From: Clostridium sp. Marseille-P2415
GTDB lineage: Bacteria > Bacillota > Clostridia > Lachnospirales > Lachnospiraceae
DNA length: 64,000 bases
Reading direction: 5' to 3'
Assembly (NCBI RefSeq): GCF_900155545.1
Contig: NZ_LT732526.1
Span: forward strand, 3,504,837 to 3,568,836
Below are positions 1 through 5,333 of this stretch, piece by piece. The notes beneath the pieces are model-generated. The model was not told where the DNA came from and did no database searches. It saw only the letters and a program-made list of their open reading frames with translations. The position numbers and the translations under genes were made by a program. Numbering within the stretch: position 1 is the stretch's first letter; every line of letters starts with the position of its first letter.

Positions 1-337
1 TCTGAACAGGAAAGTTCCGGGCGGAGCACGGGCTGTTCCATGAGATCTTTTATGAATATTGCAAGGATGAAGTGATAAAAGATGTCATTCACTGGATCGA
101 AGTGCGGATCTCATGCTGATGCAGGAAGCCTGTTTTGCCGTCCGGATAAAGTGACTTGGCAGGATGGTTTTCTAATCGTCTTCTATCATTTAAGTATTAC
201 ATAATTTTTACAATATTATGCTTGTACTTTTTTACTTGCTCCGATAACATTTATTTATTGAAAATGGAAACATTATGCCGAACAAAGGCTTTGGAAAACT
301 CCATATACCTGGATGAAGAAAAAAGCTTTTTCTAAAC
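1..337 (+). other. Left edge, possible gene remnant
   Basis: No intact gene is visible. In frame 3, codons from about position 6 to a TGA at 117-119 read as an ordinary soluble protein tail (ending HWIEVRISC), but an in-frame stop at 3-5 precedes it, so it is either a short remnant or the end of a disrupted gene. The rest is AT-rich and runs into the beheaded EAL reading frame without a ribosome site. Confidence 0.3.
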
Positions 338-1048
338 GTGAATTCTAATATTATTCACGATAAAAAATTTCGGAAAGGTTTTACAAAATGCAGGCTGAAG
401 GAATATGGCCTGAATTCCGATAACATCATATTTGAAATAACGGAACGTGTCGCCGTAATCGACAGAGACACTTTTTTAAGTTCCATACATCATTATAAAA
501 ACCAGAATTATGGAATCGCGATCGATGACGTCGGCGCCGGTTATTCCGGCCTCAACTTCATTGCAAACGTCAGACCGGATCTTATAAAACTGGATATGAA
601 CCTTGTCCGGGACATCGATAAGGATGAAACAAAGCAATTGCTATGCAAGGCAATGGTAGATTTCGGTAAAAATGCCGGAATTCTGCTGATCGCTGAAGGA
701 ATTGAGACCGAGGACGAATTAAGGACACTGATTCAATTAAATGTAGATCTGGGGCAAGGTTATTTTTTAGGTATCCCTCAGGAATCATTCCAGGATATCA
801 CTCCGGACAGAGCCGGGCTAATTGTAAAATACCACACAAAAAATAATGCCTGGAAGTACAGAAACTCGGTTTATCCCATAATCGGACACCTAGCAAAGCC
901 CGGATATACCTTCTCTCCCAGGGAAAAAGCAGAGAAAATTTACGAGACTCTAAGGCTTCATTCTGTCATAACCGAATTCACGGTCATTGAAGATGTAGTT
1001 GGCTATTACATACGCAAATGGTTAGACCGAGACAATAAGGACAACTAA
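338..1048 (+). pseudogene. Truncated EAL-domain phosphodiesterase fused to a toxin-like tail
   Basis: Residues about 30-150 are the C-terminal two thirds of an EAL cyclic-di-GMP phosphodiesterase: E-I-T-E-R at 33-37, then D-D-V-G-A-G-Y-S-G-L, K-L-D, E-G-I-E-T and G-Y-F-L-G. The N-terminal part with the EAL signature is missing, and the only start is a GTG with no ribosome site, so a working enzyme is unlikely. After a linker resembling the start of a CBS-like domain, the frame ends in VVGYYIRKWLDRDNKDN. That tail matches the C-terminus of the 31-residue peptide at 3193-3288 and comes with the same downstream terminator. I read this as an EAL gene cut by an element, of which a toxin remnant is fused in frame. 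Whether it is expressed cannot be seen. Confidence 0.7.
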
Positions 1049-1051
1049 CCT

Positions 1052-1124
1052 AAAAGAAACCCCGGAGACTAGCCCTCTCCGGGGTTTCGCTTTGTGCGTA
1101 ATGTACATATTAAGTTTCTTGGCT
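1052..1124 (-). ncRNA. Relic antitoxin-like antisense RNA
   Basis: A predicted RNA of about 70 nt runs from near 1124 to the terminator at 1057-1087. It aligns along its length with the predicted antitoxin RNA at 3115-3189, which lies on the other strand: same promoter spacing, same GCACAAAGCGAAACCCC block, same terminator. Its 5' part (AACTTAATATGTACATTACG) differs, so it would pair with a toxin start region of a different sequence that is no longer here. It lies antisense to the end of the EAL fusion. No transcription data are available. Confidence 0.45.
1057..1087. terminator. Bidirectional terminator after EAL fusion
   Basis: Perfect 12-bp stem AAACCCCGGAGA (1057-1068) and TCTCCGGGGTTT (1076-1087) with a 7-nt loop. 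The minus strand follows it with TTTCTTTT. It is the counterpart of the hairpin at 3154-3183 in the phage. Confidence 0.8.
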
Positions 1125-1130
1125 ATCTTT

Positions 1131-1159
1131 AGCATATTCTATCCAAATAAAGATGTCAA
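1131..1159 (-). promoter_or_regulatory. Promoter of the relic antisense RNA
   Basis: On the minus strand TTGACA (1159-1154), a 17-nt spacer and TATGCT (1136-1131). TTGACATCTT is shared with the promoter at 3080. The -10 box is weaker than in the phage copy. Confidence 0.5.
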
Positions 1160-1167
1160 GTAAAATT

Positions 1168-1177
1168 TGTATCTCAA
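1168..1177. repeat. Orphan half of the TGTATCTCA hairpin family
   Basis: TGTATCTCAA is identical to one arm of the phage hairpins, but no partner arm is nearby. It sits 8 bp upstream of the relic promoter TTGACA (minus strand), the same placement as the hairpin at 3014-3065 next to the promoter at 3080. It therefore looks like the broken end of a related element. Confidence 0.6.
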
Positions 1178-1264
1178 TTATGCACAAATCTTCTTCTGTA
1201 ATAAATTTAATAGGCTTTTTTTCTAAGTCGCTGTTCCGCAAGCTGCGCAAAGCTATAACAAAAA

Positions 1265-1304
1265 AGAGCCGCGCAAACCTGATGGATTCAAGGTGCGCGG
1301 TTCT
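1265..1304 (-). terminator. Terminator of the FkbM gene
   Basis: Stem AGAGCCGCGCA / TGCGCGGTTCT (one wobble pair), followed on the minus strand by TTTTTTG. It lies about 130 bp past the stop codon of the methyltransferase gene. Confidence 0.7.
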
Positions 1305-1432
1305 ATCATTTTAATGGCCGATGCCATAAAGCAGGACTTAGGAAGACGCAATGGAAATTTGGGGAAAAACGAAAAATATAATCCCCAAATTTTTTGATAT
1401 ATATTTTTTTATTTTTTTCTAACTGCCGGCCA

Positions 1433-2455
1433 TTACAACGCATATAATACAAATTCTGTCGGAACCAGTGCATACCCATAATATCGCAAATAAAACCGAT
1501 AAGACGCATCAATTTCACTAATGATACGTGCCAATTTCCATAGATCTTTATGATTATGGTAAGAACTCAATGCCAACTTAGGATGATACTTCGCTATCTT
1601 ATTCCGACACCCTAATAATGCACTTTCTTCTCCACCCTCAATGTCCATCTTAATAAAAGTTACTTCCCCTTCAATATCATCATCTATGGGAACTGTTGGA
1701 ATCCTTATTGATCCCTTTTCCCCAAGTTGATTGACGGAGGAAATACCGTCCTGCTCTAAATACATAAATCCGCTTTTATCACTTACACCCTTCGCACGCA
1801 CTACTACATTTTTTAGTTTAAATGTCTCCACGTTTTTATAAATAGATTGTACATTTGCCGGTACAATTTCGTAACAATAAATCCGTTTATAACAATCTTT
1901 GCCAAACATATTCGTATATTGTATCAATGTATCCCCTATATAAGCTCCAATGTCTACAAAAACCTCATTGCGATCACAACGAATCAAATCAAAATCAAAA
2001 TATTGATTAAAACACTTATCACAAATATCTCCAGTAAATGTCTTATCCGTCTTTAGCCAATATGAAAGGATGTTTAACAAAATCTTCTTAGACCTATAAT
2101 CGCTAAGCTGCCCATACAACCATTCAAAATCTTTTTTATGATTTACTAATGCATCTGCACGGTTTTCCACAAGATCATATATTCCTTTGTCAGGATCATA
2201 CGCTCCCCACAAGCTACTGTAATGGTTATAATAATTAACAATTGCATCATAATTTGGCCGATCTTTTTTCTGACAGTACCGTAAATTTTGTTTAATTCCC
2301 TCCTTGATATCTTCCAAATTACGTTCTTCTATAAAATTCATCAGCCGGCCAAAATATTTATCAACCTGAATTGATATACCTTCATCTCGAACTGGATACC
2401 CTCTGTTCAGCATTGCATTATCTTCTTTTTCAGAAGAACCGTTTTGTATTGACAT
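1433..2455 (-). CDS. FkbM-family SAM-dependent methyltransferase
   Basis: A 340-residue protein with a Rossmann methyltransferase core in its C-terminal half: V-D-I-G-A-Y-I-G-D-T at 167-176 (SAM-binding motif I), C-Y-E-I-V-P-A-N about 20 residues later, and F-I-K-M-D-I-E-G-G-E typical of FkbM enzymes, which O-methylate sugars or small molecules. The N-terminal 160 residues are not recognised and are rich in charged and aromatic residues. The start is the ATG after AAAGGAGACAAG. The gene is alone and more AT-rich than the core genes to the right. FkbM genes often belong to surface-glycan or flagellin-glycosylation loci, but no glycosyltransferase is in view. The substrate is unknown. Confidence 0.8.
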   Translation of the reverse strand: MSIQNGSSEKEDNAMLNRGYPVRDEGISIQVDKYFGRLMNFIEERNLEDIKEGIKQNLRYCQKKDRPNYDAIVNYYNHYSSLWGAYDPDKGIYDLVENRADALVNHKKDFEWLYGQLSDYRSKKILLNILSYWLKTDKTFTGDICDKCFNQYFDFDLIRCDRNEVFVDIGAYIGDTLIQYTNMFGKDCYKRIYCYEIVPANVQSIYKNVETFKLKNVVVRAKGVSDKSGFMYLEQDGISSVNQLGEKGSIRIPTVPIDDDIEGEVTFIKMDIEGGEESALLGCRNKIAKYHPKLALSSYHNHKDLWKLARIISEIDASYRFYLRYYGYALVPTEFVLYAL

Positions 2456-2727
2456 CTTGTCTCCTTTTATTTTTTTACTTATACTATATTATTCAACTTT
2501 TAAAAGAAAAGTGCAAAAAGGTTCATAGTCAATTCTTAATAATGTAACAAATAGGACATGTATATTTTATTGGAGGAATAACGCACATATCCAAAGAAAA
2601 AAATTTAAAAAGAATTTGCAAAGGCACATTTTTTCTAAAAAGAAAAAAGCGGACACCCAGCCGGCATCCGCTTTCCAACCAATTTAAATTTTACTTAACA
2701 AACACGCTCAAACCTGCATAAATCCAG
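2456..2727. other. Intergenic flank left of the prophage
   Basis: AT-rich spacer between the FkbM start and attL. Apart from the hairpin at 2646-2674 I see no gene or RNA. It should be the original sequence downstream of the tRNA-Lys gene before integration. Confidence 0.5.
2646..2674 (-). terminator. Terminator, probably of the displaced tRNA end
   Basis: AAAGCGGA (2646-2653) pairs with TCCGCTTT (2667-2674). The minus strand continues TTTTTTCTTTTT. It lies just beyond attL, where transcripts of the original tRNA-Lys gene would have ended. Confidence 0.65.
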
Positions 2728-2826
2728 ACAAAGGAAAAGCACCGACCCCGCAGCTCTCCGTCTGCAAAACCAGTACTTTTTTAGTATGCCTTCAGGGACT
2801 CGAACCCTGGACAAATAGATTAAGAG
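2728..2826. repeat. attL (displaced tRNA-Lys 3' end)
   Basis: 99 bp matching attR at 97 positions. It contains the 3' half of tRNA-Lys on the minus strand up to the anticodon loop, plus about 57 bp of flank. The two differences (2786-2787) fall in the acceptor end and would break its pairing, as expected of a copy freed from selection after the element supplied a new 3' half. Confidence 0.85.
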
Positions 2827-2840
2827 GAATATAGGTATTT

Positions 2841-2893
2841 TGTATCTCATTTTCAGAGCTGCAGCCGACGATCAGAGCGGGATTTGAGGTGCA
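2841..2893. repeat. Hairpin element 1 of 8
   Basis: Arms TGTATCTCAT (2841-2850) and TTGAGGTGCA (2884-2893). The right arm has drifted but in RNA still forms nine pairs, two of them G-U wobbles, which hints that the RNA hairpin is what matters. It lies 7 bp upstream of TTGACA at 2901. Confidence 0.65.
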
Positions 2894-2900
2894 AGAATGG

Positions 2901-2929
2901 TTGACATGTTATTCATTTGGATATAAAAT
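2901..2929 (+). promoter_or_regulatory. Promoter of orphan small RNA
   Basis: TTGACA (2901-2906), 17-nt spacer, TAAAAT (2924-2929). The region aligns with the antitoxin promoter at 3080 (shared TTGACAT and TTTGG blocks and a downstream GTATCC). Confidence 0.65.
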
Positions 2930-2935
2930 ATTAGT

Positions 2936-3012
2936 ATCCTTTCTGCTGTGTAGGAATAGGGTGGAACAGCTATGAAAGTCCATGGTAAACGCCTTGGGCT
3001 TTCTTATTTTCG
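2936..3012 (+). ncRNA. Predicted orphan small RNA, antitoxin-like
   Basis: It starts about 7 nt after the -10 box and ends at a hairpin (GAAAGTCCA pairing TGGGCTTTC, about 2973-3004) followed by TTATTTT. Size and promoter match the antitoxin RNA at 3115-3189, but its 5' half is different and I find no complementary toxin start in the window. It may be an antitoxin for a toxin encoded elsewhere, or a decayed copy. Confidence 0.45.
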
Positions 3013-3013
3013 C

Positions 3014-3065
3014 TGTATCTCAATTTTGTTTACGGATCCTGGCAGCTGCGAAAATTTTGAGATAC
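3014..3065. repeat. Hairpin element 2 of 8
   Basis: Perfect 10-bp arms TGTATCTCAA (3014-3023) and TTGAGATACA (3056-3065), with an inner TCCTGGCAG shared with element 6. It lies 14 bp upstream of the antitoxin promoter. Confidence 0.8.
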
Positions 3066-3079
3066 ATTTTGTCCAGCAG

Positions 3080-3108
3080 TTGACATCTTCATTTTTTGGG
3101 TGTAATAT
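3080..3108 (+). promoter_or_regulatory. Antitoxin RNA promoter
   Basis: Near-consensus sigma-A promoter: TTGACA (3080-3085), 17-nt spacer, TAATAT (3103-3108). It is stronger than the toxin promoter at -35, as usual where the antitoxin must be in excess. Confidence 0.75.
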
Positions 3109-3114
3109 AAAGGT

Positions 3115-3189
3115 ATCCAAAAAAGTTTAAGATGTTCCATTTTGCACAAAGCGAAACCCCAGAGATGGCAGTCTCTGGGGTTTCTTTTT
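3115..3189 (+). ncRNA. Predicted type I antitoxin RNA
   Basis: About 75 nt from the promoter at 3080 to the hairpin at 3154-3183. Positions 3120-3147 nearly repeat 3266-3295: AAAAAGTTTAARATG, then TCCATTTTGCAC, with one mismatch and a 2-nt bulge. Because the toxin is read from the other strand, this part of the RNA is complementary to the toxin mRNA from just after its Shine-Dalgarno sequence across the start codon into the sixth or seventh codon. The 3' end overlaps the toxin mRNA at the shared terminator. Convergent transcripts with a shared terminator and start-site pairing through a direct repeat are the plan of the par/Fst type I systems. Expression is not shown. Confidence 0.7.
3154..3189. 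terminator. Bidirectional terminator shared by toxin and antitoxin
   Basis: Perfect 12-bp stem AAACCCCAGAGA (3154-3165) / TCTCTGGGGTTT (3172-3183), with TTTCTTTTT after it on the plus strand and TTTCGCTTTG on the minus strand. Confidence 0.85.
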
Positions 3190-3192
3190 AGG

Positions 3193-3288
3193 CTAGCTGT
3201 CTTTGCGGTTTCGGTCTAACCATTTGCATATGTAGTATCCTACTACTCTTGCCATAACCGAAACTAAAAAGTTTAAAATGCTATCCAT
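3193..3288 (-). CDS. Small membrane peptide, probable type I toxin (Fst-like)
   Basis: A 31-residue frame starting at an ATG 6 nt after a perfect AGGAGG (3300-3295). The N-terminal part (MDSILNFLVSVMARVVGYY) is hydrophobic and suits one short membrane helix. The C-terminus KWLDRNRKDS is charged, with the W-L-x-x-R-x-K pattern of Fst/Ldr-type toxins. These peptides insert into the membrane when made in excess. Its own promoter lies at 3336-3364, and a CTGTCG/CGACAG hairpin (3304-3327) just ahead of the ribosome site could limit translation. The convergent RNA at 3115-3189 covers its start region. The family name is my inference from layout and composition; toxicity is untested. It may stabilise the prophage. 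Confidence 0.7.
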   Translation of the reverse strand: MDSILNFLVSVMARVVGYYICKWLDRNRKDS

Positions 3289-3335
3289 TTTGCACCTCCT
3301 TCCCCTGTCGGGTATAGAGTTGCGACAGCATTTAC

Positions 3336-3364
3336 ATTATATTGCCTTTTTTACGTTTCGTCTA
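3336..3364 (-). promoter_or_regulatory. Toxin promoter and leader hairpin
   Basis: Minus strand TAGACG (3364-3359), 17-nt spacer, perfect TATAAT (3341-3336). The leader of about 40 nt holds a 6-bp hairpin, CTGTCG (3327-3322) with CGACAG (3309-3304), next to the ribosome site. Confidence 0.7.
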
Positions 3365-3377
3365 CAATTTTCGAAAA

Positions 3378-3410
3378 AGAGAGGGGCTCCGCTTTTTGGA
3401 GTCCCTCTCT
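3378..3410 (-). terminator. Terminator of the Xre repressor gene
   Basis: Stem AGAGAGGGGCTCC (3378-3390) / GGAGTCCCTCTCT (3398-3410) with one wobble pair. The minus strand continues TTTTTCG. It separates repressor transcription from the toxin gene. Confidence 0.75.
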
Positions 3411-3412
3411 TC

Positions 3413-3476
3413 TGTATCTCAATTTGCTTCCCTGGTTGCCCGGAGCTTCTCCGATCAGGAATTGAGTTGAGATACA
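3413..3476. repeat. Hairpin element 3 of 8 (inverted)
   Basis: Perfect arms TGTATCTCAA (3413-3422) / TTGAGATACA (3467-3476). The inside contains a small CGGAG-CTT-CTCCG hairpin. Its reverse complement aligns closely with element 6, sharing TTCCTGATCGGAG and AGCTCC, so the copies lie in opposite orientations. Confidence 0.85.
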
Positions 3477-3493
3477 ATTTCTTTATTTATGTT

Positions 3494-3841
3494 TTATCCA
3501 ATCTTTGATTCTGATGATTTCCCCGAAGAATATTGTTCTGCTTTAGATTCTAAACGGCCAAGCTCGCGGAGTTGTATTTTCTCTGGTAGCTGACGGAAAT
3601 GCTTTAGCATTTCCACTTCATATTCTGTTAGTCCTTCTTGCTTCTCCTTACCTGTGATTAGATATTCTAAAGATATCCCCAAAAATTCACATATTACAAC
3701 AGAATATTCAATTGGAGGATTACTATTTCTTTTTTTCCAGTTAGAGATTACACTTTGCTTTATTTCTAGTTTTTTAGCCAGTTCCGATGTTTTTAACCTT
3801 TTTTCTTGTATGATATCAAAAATACGTTCACATATTGTCAT
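3494..3841 (-). CDS. Xre/cI-type helix-turn-helix repressor
   Basis: About 115 residues. Residues 1-60 form an Xre helix-turn-helix: S-E-L-A-K-K-L-E-I-K-Q-S-V-I-S-N-W-K-K with the usual helix 2-helix 3 spacing, then Y-S-V-V-I-C-E-F-L-G-I-S-L-E-Y-L-I-T-G, the standard Xre dimer-side helix. The short C-terminal tail is charged and has no peptidase domain, so induction is not by RecA-type self-cleavage. I chose the ATG at 3841 (AGAGG just upstream) over a TTG five codons earlier. It is divergent from the phage early genes and separated from them by two TTGTCATTTGT repeats, so it is the likely lysogeny repressor. Confidence 0.85.
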   Translation of the reverse strand: MTICERIFDIIQEKRLKTSELAKKLEIKQSVISNWKKRNSNPPIEYSVVICEFLGISLEYLITGKEKQEGLTEYEVEMLKHFRQLPEKIQLRELGRLESKAEQYSSGKSSESKIG

Positions 3842-3860
3842 TATTTTTCCTCTCAAAAAA

Positions 3861-3902
3861 TTGTCATTTGTTATATTATATCATTGACTTGTTGTCATTT
3901 GT
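3861..3902. promoter_or_regulatory. Repressor operators (direct repeats)
   Basis: TTGTCATTTGT at 3861-3871 and again at 3892-3902, 31 bp apart (about three helix turns). The first lies just upstream of the repressor gene, the second inside the spacer of the rightward promoter. These are the likely binding sites of the Xre protein. Confidence 0.6.
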
Positions 3903-3912
3903 GAAGTATAAC
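3884..3912 (+). promoter_or_regulatory. Rightward early phage promoter
   Basis: TTGACT (3884-3889), 17-nt spacer holding an operator copy, TATAAC (3907-3912). It drives the phage genes from 4133. Confidence 0.65.
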
Positions 3913-4132
3913 TATAAGCGTGAGGGGTGATACCTTTTCACCCCTCACGGAAAAGGCCATATTATCATCCTCACGGATGTCTAATATGGAGCTCCAGTGC
4001 AGGAACACCAGAAATGTTTCAATAAAACGTCGCAGTCTTATTCTAACATTTTTGGTCGCTCCTGTAAACACAGTAACTTATTAATGATGTGTTTGCGGCA
4101 GGCTCTTATACCCGCCGCGGATAGGAGGTCAA
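3913..4132 (+). other. Structured leader of the early operon
   Basis: About 220 nt without a gene. The predicted transcript begins almost exactly at a perfect 11-bp hairpin, CGTGAGGGGTG (3919-3929) / CACCCCTCACG (3939-3949), followed by CCATATTA (3957-3964) / TAATATGG (3982-3989). Neither has a U-tract, so they may protect the 5' end or act in regulation rather than terminate. Confidence 0.5.
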
Positions 4133-4423
4133 ATGAGTTATAGGCTCAATCTAAACAAATCTAAGATGTATGCGCTCATGAGTGCAGTTAACAGCGATCT
4201 TCCCTTGGTGCATAAATGCGACTTTAGTCATCATCGTTCCTGCTACTGGATGTCATATCTGCATCCTGTTACTGGTGACTGTATCCGTGTAACTGTTACA
4301 CCCGTCTTAGGCGATACTATCATCTGCTTTCGAAACGAATCAGAAGGCACCGATTACCTGATTGAACATTTTAGCATTCAGTACCTAATGGAACATGAAA
4401 TGCTCCGGGAGGTGTCCGCATGA
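4133..4423 (+). CDS. Phage protein of unknown function
   Basis: 96 residues, start ATG after AGGAGG. It is soluble, with many aromatic and histidine residues, including C-D-F-S-H-H-R-S-C-Y-W-M-S-Y and G-D-C-I-R-V-T-V-T-P-V. I do not recognise it. As first gene after the early promoter, overlapping the next gene by four bases (ATGA), it may be a regulatory or replication accessory protein, but nothing in the sequence proves that. Confidence 0.65.
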   Translation: MSYRLNLNKSKMYALMSAVNSDLPLVHKCDFSHHRSCYWMSYLHPVTGDCIRVTVTPVLGDTIICFRNESEGTDYLIEHFSIQYLMEHEMLREVSA

Positions 4424-4695
4424 GTGTTGCAAAAAGTGTAAGGATTCCGGAAGAGGTTTACGATTACATCAACAATTATTCCGGTGAAGGGTTTAATCAG
4501 AAGTTTGTTAATATTATCCGGGATGCCAGAGACACCGAACCAGAAAGAAATGAAACACTTGATCGGCTTAATAAGCAGATTTCCGAACGGGAGAAATATC
4601 TTAAGGATACTGCTAAAAGGTTAGATGAATTAGCATCTGAATTGAGATCATTATCTTTTGATATAACGTATATCCGAAGTCACCATATCATTTAA
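4420..4695 (+). CDS. Ribbon-helix-helix-like protein with coiled coil
   Basis: 91 residues. The start S-V-R-I-P-E-E-V-Y-D-Y-I followed by F-N-Q-K-F-V-N-I-I-R-D-A resembles a ribbon-helix-helix strand and two helices. From about residue 45 a heptad-rich coiled coil follows (L-D-R-L-N-K-Q-I-S-E-R-E-K-Y-L). Such proteins often bind DNA as dimers and control copy number or transcription in small replicons. It is translationally coupled to the gene before it (ATGA overlap). The RHH call rests on sequence pattern only. Confidence 0.6.
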   Translation: MSVAKSVRIPEEVYDYINNYSGEGFNQKFVNIIRDARDTEPERNETLDRLNKQISEREKYLKDTAKRLDELASELRSLSFDITYIRSHHII

Positions 4696-4698
4696 TTC

Positions 4699-4752
4699 TG
4701 TATCTCATAACAGCTTAATTAACCAGGCTGCAGCTGTAGCAAGTGAGATACA
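4699..4752. repeat. Hairpin element 4 of 8
   Basis: Arms TGTATCTCA (4699-4707) / TGAGATACA (4744-4752), with GCTGCAGC inside. The right arm ends a few bases before the AAAGGAGG ribosome site of the next gene. Confidence 0.8.
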
Positions 4753-4772
4753 TGGAAAGGAGGCATTCATCA

Positions 4773-5018
4773 GTGGAACGGTACACGGAAGAAATGAAAC
4801 TCTGGTTGTTTAATCTGGCATGTGGAAATTTAAATGATGAAAATACTTTAAAAGGCTTCATCAAGTACTATGTTTTGTATGACTTTGGTGTAAGCCAGGT
4901 TATTAACGATATTGTTTTCCATACCATGTTTGGGACGGGAGGTGTTATAAATGCAAGAGAAAGCATTATTAAGGCTTTAAACCAAACGATTCAAACGTGG
5001 AAAGAAGACATATGGTAA
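4773..5018 (+). CDS. Small phage protein, first of a duplicated pair
   Basis: 81 residues from a GTG 8 nt or so after AAAGGAGG. I preferred this start because it aligns with the ATG of the second copy at 5106 (both begin -E-R-Y-T-E-E-M-K-L-W-L-F). It is probably all-helical and acidic, with G-N-L-N-D-E and Y-V-L-Y-D-F-G blocks. The function is unknown. Together with hairpin element 4 it forms a unit repeated directly downstream. Confidence 0.65.
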   Translation: MERYTEEMKLWLFNLACGNLNDENTLKGFIKYYVLYDFGVSQVINDIVFHTMFGTGGVINARESIIKALNQTIQTWKEDIW

Positions 5019-5052
5019 CAGCGTTTATACTAAGATCGGCATTGTTTGATAC

Positions 5053-5086
5053 TGTATCTCAAACCAGTTCCAGTAAGTGAGATACA
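5053..5086. repeat. Hairpin element 5 of 8 (shortest)
   Basis: Arms TGTATCTCA (5053-5061) / TGAGATACA (5078-5086) with only 16 nt between. It is followed at once by TGGAAAGGGG, the ribosome site of the second paralogue. The inner sequence seen in the other copies has been lost. Confidence 0.8.
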
Positions 5087-5105
5087 TGGAAAGGGGTGTC
5101 CATCA

Positions 5106-5333
5106 ATGGAACGGTACACGGAGGAAATGAAACTTTGGTTATTCGATCTGGCACATGGGAATTTAAATGATGAAGATATTTTAAAAGGCTTCATCAGGCA
5201 CTATGTTTTATATGACTTTGGTACAGATCAGGTTGTTAACGATATCGTTTTCCATACCATTTATGGGACGGAAGGTGTTATAAAAGCAAAAGAAAGCATT
5301 ATTAAGGTTTTAAACCAAACGATTCAAAATTAA
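5106..5333 (+). CDS. Small phage protein, second of a duplicated pair
   Basis: 75 residues, start ATG. Nearly the whole length aligns with the preceding gene (for example K-G-F-I-R-H-Y-V-L-Y-D-F-G and V-N-D-I-V-F-H-T), with conservative changes and a shorter C-terminus. The divergence shows the duplication is not recent and that both copies were kept as reading frames. The function is unknown. Confidence 0.65.
   Translation: MERYTEEMKLWLFDLAHGNLNDEDILKGFIRHYVLYDFGTDQVVNDIVFHTIYGTEGVIKAKESIIKVLNQTIQN

Noticed and set aside
2841-2893. XerCD dif site as the inovirus integration site
   Set aside because: Arms are 30-45 nt apart, not the 6-bp centre of dif, and the element has its own integrase and tRNA att repeats.
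4699-4752. Hairpin elements as riboswitches
   Set aside because: There is no conserved ligand-binding core, and the same arms occur in inverted orientation and in front of unrelated genes.
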